Below are positions 25,171 to 33,277 of a stretch of DNA of 64,000 nucleotides, piece by piece. The notes beneath the pieces are model-generated. The model was given only the letters and a program-made list of their open reading frames with translations, made no database searches and was not told where the DNA came from. The stretch covers positions 124,001 through 188,000 of the forward strand of contig CAYOJW010000001.1 in assembly GCA_964404445.1 (NCBI GenBank), written 5' to 3'. This DNA comes from UBA2336 sp964404445. Lineage in GTDB: Bacteria > Bacteroidota > Bacteroidia > Cytophagales > Cyclobacteriaceae. Each line of letters opens with the position of its first letter. Positions within the stretch are counted from its first letter, which is position 1. The position numbers were made by a program, and so were the translations under genes.

Positions 25171-27990
25171 ATGAATACCTTATTAGTTAACAACGATTCG
25201 CACCTCGATCAGCTCGATCCGAAAGAATACATTATCATTAAACGCGCCCGCGTTAATAATTTAAAAAATCTGAGTGTGGCCATTCCGCGCAACAAGCTGG
25301 TAGTGATTACCGGGCTTTCAGGTTCGGGCAAATCGTCACTCGCGTTCGATACACTGTTTGCCGAAGGGCAGCGTATGTATGTTGAGAGCCTGAGTTCGTA
25401 CGCCCGCCAGTTTCTTGGCCGCATGGAAAAACCCGATGTCGATTACATCCGGGGTGTTTCACCGGCCATTGCCATCGAACAAAAAGTAAATACCCGCAAC
25501 CCGCGTTCAACGGTAGGTACAAGTACAGAAATTCACGACTACCTGAAATTGCTGTTTGCACGCATTGGCAAAACCTATTCGCCCGTGAGCGGTAAAGAGG
25601 TGAAGCGCGATTCGGTTACCGATGTGGTAAACACCATTAACAAACTCCCTGCCGGCACACGCATTATGGTTGCCGCCCCCGCTGAAATAAAAAAAGGAAA
25701 AATCAACGACCAGTTAAGTTTATTGTTGAGCAAAGGCTTTGCGCGGATATTGTTGAATGGCGAAGTGGCTTTTATTGAAGAGCTTATTTCTTCGAAGAAA
25801 AAACTCAGTGATAAAGACAAGATTGAAATACTCATCGACAGGGCTTCGGTCAATGCCGATGATGAAGACACCGTTTTTCGGTTATCAGATTCCGTTCAAA
25901 CTGCCTTTTACGAAGGCCGTGACGAATGCGTAGTGTATGTCGAGGGTAAAAAAAATCTGCACTTTTCCGACCGGTTTGAATTAGACAGCATAACGTTTAC
26001 CGAGCCTTCGGTAAATTTCTTCAGCTTTAACAACCCGTACGGAGCCTGTAAAACCTGCGAAGGGTTTGGCAAAGTGCTGGGCATTGATGAAGATTTGGTG
26101 ATTCCTGATAAATCGCTTTCGGTATATGAAGGCGCCATTGCACCGTGGCGTACCGAGGCCATGCGCGAGTGGCTTAACCCGTTATTAAAAAACGGGATCA
26201 AATTTAATTTTCCCATTCATAGGCCATTCAACGAATTATCTGAAAAAGAAAAAGCGTTGTTATGGAACGGCAACGAATATTTTGAAGGTATTCATGCGTT
26301 CTTCGCCTACCTCGAATCGAAATCCTATAAAATTCAGTACCGGGTTTTATTGTCGCGGTATCGCGGAAAAACCAACTGCCCCGATTGTCGCGGTACACGG
26401 TTGCGTAAAGATGCGCAGTATGTAAAAATTGCCGACACCTCCATTACCGACCTCGTGCTAATGCCTATTGAAGATGCTTTGATCTTTTTCGATGCATTAA
26501 AACTCCCCGATTACGATAAGAAAATCTCGGAACGCATTCTTACGGAAATCAAATCGCGCTTAGAGTACATGGTAAAAGTCGGGTTGGGCTATTTAACACT
26601 CAACCGCGTTACCGCAACGTTATCGGGCGGTGAGTATCAGCGTATCAAACTCGCTACATCGTTGGGCAGTGCGTTAGTAGGTTCGATGTACATCATGGAC
26701 GAACCCAGCATTGGCCTGCACCCGAAAGACACAGCACGCATGATTGAAGTATTAAAATCGTTACGCGATTTGGGCAACACGGTTATCGTGGTTGAACACG
26801 AAGAAGAAATTATGCGCGCTGCCGATGAGATTATCGACATTGGGCCGGATGCCGGAGCACACGGAGGCGAGTTGATTTTTCAGGGCACCATCAAACAACT
26901 CAATCAAAAAACAAAATCGCATACGGTCGATTACCTTTCCGGCAAAGAAATTATTGCTGTGCCGAAAGCAAGGCGTAAATGGAACGACCACATCACCATT
27001 AAGGGTGCACGCGAAAACAACCTGAAAAACATTACCGTTAAATTTCCATTGGGTGCGCTTACTGTTGTTACGGGCGTGAGTGGTTCCGGTAAATCGACAT
27101 TGATTAAAAAAATTCTGTATCCGGCTATTGGCCGATTGTGTGGTTCGGTAGGTGAAGCGCCAGGGAAATACGACACCATGGAAGGTGATGTATCGCGCAT
27201 TACCCAGGTAGAGTTTGTCGATCAAAACCCGATCGGGAAATCGTCACGCTCGAACCCGGTATCGTACGTTAAAGCTTATGATGTAATCCGTCAGTTGTAT
27301 GCCGATCAACCTTTAGCCAAACAACGCGGGTATAAACCTTCAAACTTTTCGTTCAACGTAGAGGGCGGTCGTTGCGAAACCTGCGAGGGCGAAGGCGAGA
27401 TAAAAGTTGAAATGCAGTTTATGGCCGACATTTTCTTAGAATGTGAAAGTTGTCACGGCAAACGCTTTAAACAGGAAACATTAGAGGTTGAGTACAATGG
27501 AAAGAATATTGCCGATGTACTTGACATGACCATTGAAGACGCACTTGTGTTTTTTAAAGACAAAAAAACGGTGTACGATAAAATTCTTCCGCTGTACGAA
27601 GTCGGGTTAGGCTATGTAAAACTCGGGCAGTCGTCAAACTCGCTTTCGGGTGGTGAAGCCCAGCGTGTGAAATTAGCTTCGTTCCTCGGGAAAAACTCAA
27701 GCGAAGGCAACATTCTCTTTATTTTCGATGAGCCTACAACCGGTTTGCACTTCCACGATATTTCAAAACTGTTAAAAGCCATCAACGCATTGGTCGATCA
27801 GGGGCATACGGTAATTGTGATTGAGCACAATCTCGAAATCATCAAATGTGCCGACTGGATTATCGACCTCGGCCCGGAAGGAGGTGAGAAAAAAGGCGGA
27901 CGTCTTTTATTTGAAGGCACACCGGAAGACATGGTGAAGAAAGCCAAAGGCAGTTATACGGCTGAGTTCTTAAAAGATAAACTAAGCTGA
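25171..27990 (+). CDS. uvrA: excinuclease ABC subunit A
   Basis: A 939-residue DNA damage sensor of nucleotide excision repair; it dimerises, scans DNA and loads UvrB. Two ABC ATPase modules are present: Walker A GLSGSGKSS near residue 48 and GVSGSGKST near residue 634, each with a signature (TLSGGEYQRIKLA; SLSGGEAQRVKLA). Zinc-finger cysteines appear as CKTCEGFG / CPDCRGTR and CETCEGEGE / CESCHGKRF. Length is normal for UvrA1. It stands alone, after a terminator. Confidence 0.98.
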   Translation: MNTLLVNNDSHLDQLDPKEYIIIKRARVNNLKNLSVAIPRNKLVVITGLSGSGKSSLAFDTLFAEGQRMYVESLSSYARQFLGRMEKPDVDYIRGVSPAIAIEQKVNTRNPRSTVGTSTEIHDYLKLLFARIGKTYSPVSGKEVKRDSVTDVVNTINKLPAGTRIMVAAPAEIKKGKINDQLSLLLSKGFARILLNGEVAFIEELISSKKKLSDKDKIEILIDRASVNADDEDTVFRLSDSVQTAFYEGRDECVVYVEGKKNLHFSDRFELDSITFTEPSVNFFSFNNPYGACKTCEGFGKVLGIDEDLVIPDKSLSVYEGAIAPWRTEAMREWLNPLLKNGIKFNFPIHRPFNELSEKEKALLWNGNEYFEGIHAFFAYLESKSYKIQYRVLLSRYRGKTNCPDCRGTRLRKDAQYVKIADTSITDLVLMPIEDALIFFDALKLPDYDKKISERILTEIKSRLEYMVKVGLGYLTLNRVTATLSGGEYQRIKLATSLGSALVGSMYIMDEPSIGLHPKDTARMIEVLKSLRDLGNTVIVVEHEEEIMRAADEIIDIGPDAGAHGGELIFQGTIKQLNQKTKSHTVDYLSGKEIIAVPKARRKWNDHITIKGARENNLKNITVKFPLGALTVVTGVSGSGKSTLIKKILYPAIGRLCGSVGEAPGKYDTMEGDVSRITQVEFVDQNPIGKSSRSNPVSYVKAYDVIRQLYADQPLAKQRGYKPSNFSFNVEGGRCETCEGEGEIKVEMQFMADIFLECESCHGKRFKQETLEVEYNGKNIADVLDMTIEDALVFFKDKKTVYDKILPLYEVGLGYVKLGQSSNSLSGGEAQRVKLASFLGKNSSEGNILFIFDEPTTGLHFHDISKLLKAINALVDQGHTVIVIEHNLEIIKCADWIIDLGPEGGEKKGGRLLFEGTPEDMVKKAKGSYTAEFLKDKLS

Positions 27991-28036
27991 GGGAAGAACT
28001 TTTCGTAAACCGATTACAGAACTTAAAAATTAACAC

Positions 28037-29152
28037 ATGAACCTGAGAAACAGCCGGAAGGCGACAGCATTGTTGATCATCATACTTTTTGCAACAACCG
28101 GTTGCCAGGTAGGACGGTTTGTTTTTTACAACTTCGCCAACATTACCGACCATAAAATATTTCCGTCAAGGCCGCTTCACAACGATTCCATAAAATTCAG
28201 TTTCGTCACAAACCTGAACGAAAACGTACCCCGCACGATCACAAATCCTAAACAGCAAACACTTTCTTTTGAAGAATTTCTCACCGATAACAAAACCGTT
28301 GCCTTTCTGATCATCAAAAGCGACACCATCCTCTACGAAAAGTATTTCGATCGTTACACCAAAGAAAGCGTAGTTGCTTCTTTCTCGATGGCCAAATCCG
28401 TTACTTCAATCCTGATCGGGTGCGCCATTGATGACGGCCTGATCAAATCAGTCGATGAACCGGTTACAGCATACATCCCTGAACTGAAAAAGAACGGGTT
28501 TGAAAAAGTAACCATCAAACATCTTTTACAGATGACTTCCGGGCTTGACTTTAACGAAAGCTATGTTAATCCTTTCGGGGATGCCGCATCTTTTTATTAC
28601 GGTCGGAAACTCCGGAAGAAAACCGAAAACGTAAAACTAAAATCTGAGCCCGGAGAAAAATTTGATTATGTAAGCGGCAACACGCAGTTATTGGGGCTTG
28701 TGCTGGAACGTGCTTTAAAAAACAAAACGGTTACGCAATACCTCCAGGATAAATTATGGAAGCCCCTCGGGATGGAGTTCGATGCGAGCTGGAGCATGGA
28801 CAGGAAAAAAGACGGACTTGAAAAAACGTTTTGCTGCCTGAATGCGCGTGCACGTGACTTTGCAAAAATAGGGCGCCTTTATTTGAATAAAGGAGATTGG
28901 AACGGTACACAAATCGTTTCCCAACAATGGGTTGAAGAATCGACCCGACCTGATACTACTGACGGAGGCGCGACATTTTACCGTTACCAGTGGTGGCTGC
29001 CAACCCAGCGCGGAGATTTTATGGCAGAAGGTATCCTCGGACAATTCATTTATGTTAATCCTGCAAAAGATTTAATCATCGTACGGTTAGGCAAAAAGAC
29101 AGGCGATACCAATTGGTCAACCGTATTTGTAAACCTCGCTGAGCGGTATTAA
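28037..29152 (+). CDS. serine hydrolase lipoprotein, beta-lactamase class C-like
   Basis: A 371-residue exported hydrolase. N-terminal lipoprotein signal with lipobox TTGC (Cys about residue 24). The catalytic SxxK is in FSMAKSVTS, the Tyr motif in FDYVSGNTQLLG. These mark the class C beta-lactamase/D-aminopeptidase/esterase superfamily (beta-lactamase family Pfam), whose members often act as esterases or peptidases rather than true beta-lactamases. Substrate unknown. It lies between uvrA and the PadR regulator, about 75 bp before the latter. Confidence 0.88.
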   Translation: MNLRNSRKATALLIIILFATTGCQVGRFVFYNFANITDHKIFPSRPLHNDSIKFSFVTNLNENVPRTITNPKQQTLSFEEFLTDNKTVAFLIIKSDTILYEKYFDRYTKESVVASFSMAKSVTSILIGCAIDDGLIKSVDEPVTAYIPELKKNGFEKVTIKHLLQMTSGLDFNESYVNPFGDAASFYYGRKLRKKTENVKLKSEPGEKFDYVSGNTQLLGLVLERALKNKTVTQYLQDKLWKPLGMEFDASWSMDRKKDGLEKTFCCLNARARDFAKIGRLYLNKGDWNGTQIVSQQWVEESTRPDTTDGGATFYRYQWWLPTQRGDFMAEGILGQFIYVNPAKDLIIVRLGKKTGDTNWSTVFVNLAERY

Positions 29153-29196
29153 GCACAATTTTATTGCGTATTGAAATTCTGTAAATAATTTTTACA

Positions 29197-29228
29197 TATA
29201 TTTGCTTAACAAAATATAAGCATATATA
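29197..29228 (+). promoter_or_regulatory. PadR promoter with overlapping inverted-repeat operator candidate
   Basis: TATATTTG at 29197-29204 is a perfect -7 box 23 nt before the padR ATG, with a TTG about 23 nt upstream. The box lies inside an inverted repeat: tatatttgctta (29197-29208) and taagcatatata (29217-29228) match at 11 of 12 positions with an 8-bp spacer. PadR proteins bind such palindromes and often repress their own promoter, so autoregulation is inferred. Confidence 0.55.
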
Positions 29229-29554
29229 TGGCTAAGGAATTTCTGGGTGAATTTGAAGAAATCATCCTCACGCTGGTGGCCGGTTTGCAAGAAGACGCCT
29301 ACGGTGCGGCCATTGCCGAAGAAATTGAAATTCGTTTAAAGCGGGATGTAAACCTGAGCGCAGTGCATGTTACGCTCTACCGCCTGGAAGACAAAGGCTA
29401 TCTGAAATCAAAGATGGGCGGTAGCACAAACGAACGCGGTGGCAGGCGCAAGCGCATTTTCACCATCACAAACTCTGGTTTGGCTATGCTTAAAGCCATG
29501 AAAGAAGCGCGATTGGATTTGTGGAAACTTGTGCCGCAGTTGAAAATAGGATAG
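29228..29554 (+). CDS. PadR family transcriptional regulator
   Basis: A 108-residue DNA-binding protein with the PadR winged helix: LTLVAGLQEDAYGAAIAEEI, the recognition region LSAVHVTLYRLEDKGYL and the wing GGRRKRIFTITNSG. Small PadR proteins of this type in Bacteroidota usually sit directly before FtsX/MacB-like ABC permease genes and control them. Here the expected permease begins 653 bp downstream, with a toxin-antitoxin pair on the opposite strand in between. An inverted repeat over its own promoter suggests autoregulation. Confidence 0.92.
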   Translation: MAKEFLGEFEEIILTLVAGLQEDAYGAAIAEEIEIRLKRDVNLSAVHVTLYRLEDKGYLKSKMGGSTNERGGRRKRIFTITNSGLAMLKAMKEARLDLWKLVPQLKIG

Positions 29555-29556
29555 CG

Positions 29557-29958
29557 CTAAAATTGTTCTAAAAATTCTTTCGGAGAGATGATCAGGATGT
29601 TTTCAAATGGATTAAGTATCTGTAAATCAGGGTCACCTGTAATGATACAATCAGCTTTTCCAGAAAGGGCAAGTTCGAGGTACATATCATCTTTCGGGTC
29701 GCGGCAGATTTTTACGTTGTGTGTAACAGGAACCGTTTTGATTACAGATCCAATTTCCAAAATAAGTTCCTGTCTGGTTTCCGGTTTTAAGTATTTATCA
29801 AATTTTGAATGCGAAAAAATATACCTGTATTCAGCAAAAATATTTTGGGAACTGATAATTGAATGGTTCGCTTTTGCCTTATCCCACGATTTTCTTGTCG
29901 TCCCGCCCCTGAAAATAAAGGCACTTACAAGTACATTACAGTCGAAGATAACAATCAT
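29557..29958 (-). CDS. PIN-domain toxin (COG1569-type)
   Basis: A 133-residue PIN-domain ribonuclease. Acidic active-site residues are visible in VIFDCNVLVSAFIF, AEYRYIF, CRDPKDDMYLELA and IITGDPDL. This pattern matches the PIN toxin family annotated as the toxin component of toxin-antitoxin systems. Its start abuts the antitoxin stop without any gap, so the pair is one operon transcribed against the flanking PadR and permease genes. All four acidic clusters are intact. Confidence 0.88.
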   Translation of the reverse strand: MIVIFDCNVLVSAFIFRGGTTRKSWDKAKANHSIISSQNIFAEYRYIFSHSKFDKYLKPETRQELILEIGSVIKTVPVTHNVKICRDPKDDMYLELALSGKADCIITGDPDLQILNPFENILIISPKEFLEQF

Positions 29959-30183
29959 CTATTTTCGTTCTTCGTCTATTTCCTTCAGGATTTGTTCAAG
30001 TATTTCAGGAGTAAGGCCATTCTTTTCGGCCTGGGCGCTGAGGTCATCCATGATTTCTCTCAGGTTTCTTTTTCTACCGACAAGAATATCCAATGTTTCA
30101 GCAATAGTTCTTTTCTCTGCTGCTGACATTTTTTCCAGTTTCTCGGCTGTGGGGTCGCTTACTTCAAGTGTTATCGTTTTCAT
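29959..30183 (-). CDS. antitoxin of PIN-type pair
   Basis: A 74-residue protein with an N-terminal ribbon-like strand (MKTITLEVSDPTAEKLEKMS), a helical middle and a charged C-terminus (LEQILKEIDEERK). Size and order (antitoxin first, toxin immediately after) fit a type II antitoxin that binds DNA and neutralises the PIN toxin. A perfect -7 box lies 4 nt before its ATG, so the pair is autonomous. Confidence 0.8.
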   Translation of the reverse strand: MKTITLEVSDPTAEKLEKMSAAEKRTIAETLDILVGRKRNLREIMDDLSAQAEKNGLTPEILEQILKEIDEERK

Positions 30184-30187
30184 AATA

Positions 30188-30195
30188 CAAATATA
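30188..30195 (-). promoter_or_regulatory. -7 promoter box TATATTTG of the toxin-antitoxin pair
   Basis: Perfect TAnnTTTG on the minus strand, 4 nt before the antitoxin ATG at 30183. Transcription would start at or inside the start codon, suggesting a leaderless mRNA. The box lies between the divergent antitoxin and permease starts (24 bp apart). Confidence 0.5.
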
Positions 30196-30206
30196 ACGAA
30201 CTGACC

Positions 30207-32885
30207 GTGAAAAAAGATGTTGAGCGACCTAATCCATCAGCAAAGTCCAGTCTTGCGCTCCGCTTCCTCAAATGGTTTTGCCCCGATCATTTATACGAAG
30301 AAATCGAGGGCGACCTGATCCAAAAATTTCATCGTGATGTAAATGTTTACGGAGAAAGAAAAGCAAAACGAAAGTTGCTCTGGAATGTGATACGCTTTTT
30401 CAGGCCGGGAATTATTTTAAGAAATAAGTTTTCAGTTGAATTAAATCAATGGGATATGCTGCGCTATCATTTGAAATTTTCTATCCGTATTTTTTTGAGG
30501 AACAAGTTCTTTTCCACATTAAATATCCTCGGACTTTCATTGGGAATTGCCGTAGGTATTATCCTGCTTTTGATTTTACAAAAGGATCTCACGTATGACC
30601 AGCACTATGCCAACCAAAAAAGAATCTATCGACTGGGAAGCCATTATAAAGTTACAGGGATTGATGAGTACATTGGAATTACCGCCCGCGAACTCGGGCC
30701 TGTTCTGAAAGAGGGGTTTCCTGAAATTGAAACGCTGACACGCATTATAAGAATGGATAGGCAGTTGGTACAGAAAGAAGGCGATGAAGAAGAAAAAGCA
30801 TTTTATGAAGATCGATTGATACAAGCGGACACTTCGTATTTCCAACTGTTCGATCATGAGTTCATTTATGGCGATGTCAATACGTGCCTGAATGACCGTA
30901 ATAGTGTGGTCATCACGCAGTCAATGTCTAAAAAATATTTTAACGATCCTGATCCGTTAGGCAAGACACTTACCATTAATCATGTTCCCCGAAGTGTTAC
31001 CGGTGTCATCAGGGATATTCCTGAAAATACGCACCTCAAATTCGATTTCCTTTTATCCGGGTTGGCAGAAACACGGGAAGATTGGGCTTCCACGATGGAA
31101 GATGGCAAACCCGTGTCGCTTCTCTTTTGGAATCCTGATGTTTATACCTACCTGCTGTTGCCGGAGAATTATAATGTTCAGGATTTTTACAATAAGTTCT
31201 CTGCTGTTTATGATACTTATTTCAAAGAAGCGGGGAATGAATTTGCCGGTGAAAATATTCCAACCCTGGAACGGCTGGCTGATATTCATTTTTACTCCAA
31301 TCTTCAGGATGGTGAACAGGAGGGTAACCTGACCTATCTCTATGCGCTTGCAGGGATTGGTTTGTTCATCATTGTTCTGGCGTGCATCAATTACATGAAT
31401 CTCTCCACGGCCAAGGCTGCTAACCGTGCTGTTGAGATTGGGGTAAGAAAAATAACAGGTTCGTCCAGGCGTGGGTTGCTGTTCTCAACACTAAGCGAAT
31501 CGCTGTTGCTTTCTATCATTTCCTGTGTTTTGGCTATTCTCCTGGTGGCGGTCTTATTGGAAGGAAGTTCGTTTAATCAACTCATTAATAAAAATCTTGT
31601 GCTGGATTTTTTGAATAACCCTATGCTGCTATTCGGGTCGGTGTTCATGACGTTGGGCATTGGTTTCTTGGCGGGATTATATCCAGCATTTTACCTGACA
31701 AACATACCGGTTGTAAAGGCATTGAAAGGCGTATATAAAAACAGCAAGTCGGGTCATTTGTTCAGAAATATATTAATGACTGTTCAGTTCTCCATTTCCA
31801 TGTTTGTAGTGGCCTGTACTTTCTTTATGCGCGACCAGATTCATTTTATAATGAACAAAGACCTTGGCTTCAATAAAGATAACGTATTGGTTGTTCCTTT
31901 CAGGGATACGCTAATGATACACCAGTTACCGATAATCAAAAACGAATTACTCAGCAATCCCAATATTGAAGCCATTACGGCATCACAAGAGGTAATGGGG
32001 TTGGGTGTTGGCGGAATTAATGTCATGTACGGTGAAACCCCTGACGGTATGCAACAGCATGGAGGCATTTTAGTAATGTTCGTTGGTGATGACTATTTAA
32101 AGTCGATGGGGTTGGAGCTCATCAACGGACGTGACTTTCAGCCCGGCACGGAGGCTGATATGGATGGTGTTTATATCGCAAATGAATCTGTCGTAAAATT
32201 AATGGGTTGGGATAATGACCCTTTAGGTAAGAAAGTAACGTTTTGGGGTGGAGAAAATCCGGGGGAGGTAATTGGTGTTGTGAAAGATTTTAATGTGAAC
32301 GCATTGTATCAGGGAATTGACCCTATGTTCATTGTGAAGGGGCATTGGAGTACAGGGTTTATGCAAATCAGGTTAACAGGCCATGACCTGCCCGGTACCA
32401 TTGCTTATGTAAAAAATAAGTGGTCGGGCTATGACAGTCATCCTTTTGAATATTTCTTTTTAGATCAAAAGTTCAATGAACAATACAAGGCTGACATTAA
32501 TCAAAACAAGCTCCTCTCGTTGTTGATGTATATTTGCATCTTTATCTCGTTACTTGGTCTTGTCGGACTTTCTGCATTCACCGCTACACAGCGAACCAAA
32601 GAAATAGGGATCAGGAAAGTATTAGGAGCAAACATTCCTGATATTATTCACCTGTTATCAAAAGACACGTTGTTGCTGGTGATGCTTTCTGCCGTTATTG
32701 TTGCTCCGGTTTCCTATTGGGCAATCAACCGGTGGTTGGATAATTTTGCTTATCGCACTGAATTGAACTACATGCTTTATCTGATTATTACGCTGGCAGC
32801 TTTGGGTTTTGTTTTTCTGACAATCCTGTTTCAATCGCTCAAAACAGCACGGGCAAATCCTATTGACAGCTTGAAATATGAATAA
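30207..32885 (+). CDS. ABC transporter permease, FtsX/MacB-like with permease prefix domain
   Basis: An 892-residue inner-membrane protein. The N-terminal cytosolic prefix (LALRFLKWFCPDHLYEEIEG onward) is typical of Bacteroidota permeases; then a first helix (about residues 105-130), a MacB-like periplasmic domain, three helices (about 385-510), a second MacB/FtsX repeat (NILMTVQFSISMFVVACTFF onward) and a C-terminal FtsX domain with ATQRTKEIGIRKVLGA. No ATPase subunit is adjacent, so it must borrow one. The start is a GTG at 30207. The family normally follows its PadR regulator directly. Confidence 0.88.
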   Translation: MKKDVERPNPSAKSSLALRFLKWFCPDHLYEEIEGDLIQKFHRDVNVYGERKAKRKLLWNVIRFFRPGIILRNKFSVELNQWDMLRYHLKFSIRIFLRNKFFSTLNILGLSLGIAVGIILLLILQKDLTYDQHYANQKRIYRLGSHYKVTGIDEYIGITARELGPVLKEGFPEIETLTRIIRMDRQLVQKEGDEEEKAFYEDRLIQADTSYFQLFDHEFIYGDVNTCLNDRNSVVITQSMSKKYFNDPDPLGKTLTINHVPRSVTGVIRDIPENTHLKFDFLLSGLAETREDWASTMEDGKPVSLLFWNPDVYTYLLLPENYNVQDFYNKFSAVYDTYFKEAGNEFAGENIPTLERLADIHFYSNLQDGEQEGNLTYLYALAGIGLFIIVLACINYMNLSTAKAANRAVEIGVRKITGSSRRGLLFSTLSESLLLSIISCVLAILLVAVLLEGSSFNQLINKNLVLDFLNNPMLLFGSVFMTLGIGFLAGLYPAFYLTNIPVVKALKGVYKNSKSGHLFRNILMTVQFSISMFVVACTFFMRDQIHFIMNKDLGFNKDNVLVVPFRDTLMIHQLPIIKNELLSNPNIEAITASQEVMGLGVGGINVMYGETPDGMQQHGGILVMFVGDDYLKSMGLELINGRDFQPGTEADMDGVYIANESVVKLMGWDNDPLGKKVTFWGGENPGEVIGVVKDFNVNALYQGIDPMFIVKGHWSTGFMQIRLTGHDLPGTIAYVKNKWSGYDSHPFEYFFLDQKFNEQYKADINQNKLLSLLMYICIFISLLGLVGLSAFTATQRTKEIGIRKVLGANIPDIIHLLSKDTLLLVMLSAVIVAPVSYWAINRWLDNFAYRTELNYMLYLIITLAALGFVFLTILFQSLKTARANPIDSLKYE

Positions 32886-32887
32886 CG

Positions 32888-33007
32888 ATGAACGAGAACA
32901 AACCAAATCTCCCCAAGTCCTCATTCCGCTTCCTCAAATGGTTCTGCCCAAATCATTTATACGAAGAAATTAAAGGCGACTGCAGGCAAAAAACAGGGTA
33001 TGTATAG
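32888..33007 (+). pseudogene. remnant of a second FtsX-like permease gene (first 39 codons)
   Basis: Starts with ATG 2 bp after the upstream permease stop and reads SSFRFLKWFCPNHLYEEIKG, closely matching the prefix domain of that permease, then diverges to a TAG at 33005. The remaining roughly 850 codons are gone; a palindromic dispersed repeat begins about 55 bp further on. It shows that a tandem second permease once followed here. Confidence 0.85.
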
Positions 33008-33062
33008 CATTAATTAACTTTAGAGTGTCCTACAGTTTTGTAAAAGAAAAAGAATCTGAAAT

Positions 33063-33195
33063 CCCGAAGGGATGAGATGTTAATAGAATAACAATCAGAG
33101 AGGCAGACGAACCCCGTAGGGGTGATATATACCACTCCTCCGGAGTTCCGCTTTATTTTGTTCCATTCATTCTATTAACATCTCAGCCCTACGGG
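33063..33195. repeat. palindromic dispersed element (REP/MITE-like)
   Basis: Arms 33063-33089 and 33169-33195 are inverted with 25 of 27 matches (core gatgttaatagaat). The interior has small palindromes accccgtaggggt and actcctccggagt. The form is that of short dispersed repeats common in Bacteroidota genomes. It occupies the 33008-33277 gap, which holds no gene. Confidence 0.7.
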
Positions 33196-33248
33196 CTTAT
33201 TACCAGAATAGTATTAACGATTTTGCCCCTGATCGGTGTTATCAACCA

Positions 33249-33269
33249 GAAAAAGGTGTAAGACACCTT
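33249..33269 (-). terminator. intrinsic terminator of the S10 peptidase gene
   Basis: On the minus strand, stem AAGGTGT / ACACCTT with a 3-nt loop, followed by a T-run; it lies 9 bp past the stop codon of the peptidase. Confidence 0.7.
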
Positions 33270-33277
33270 CTCATCAA

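Noticed and set aside
28037..29152. Beta-lactamase resistance determinant
   Set aside because: The SxxK/Tyr motifs define a broad superfamily of esterases and peptidases; nothing points to antibiotic hydrolysis.
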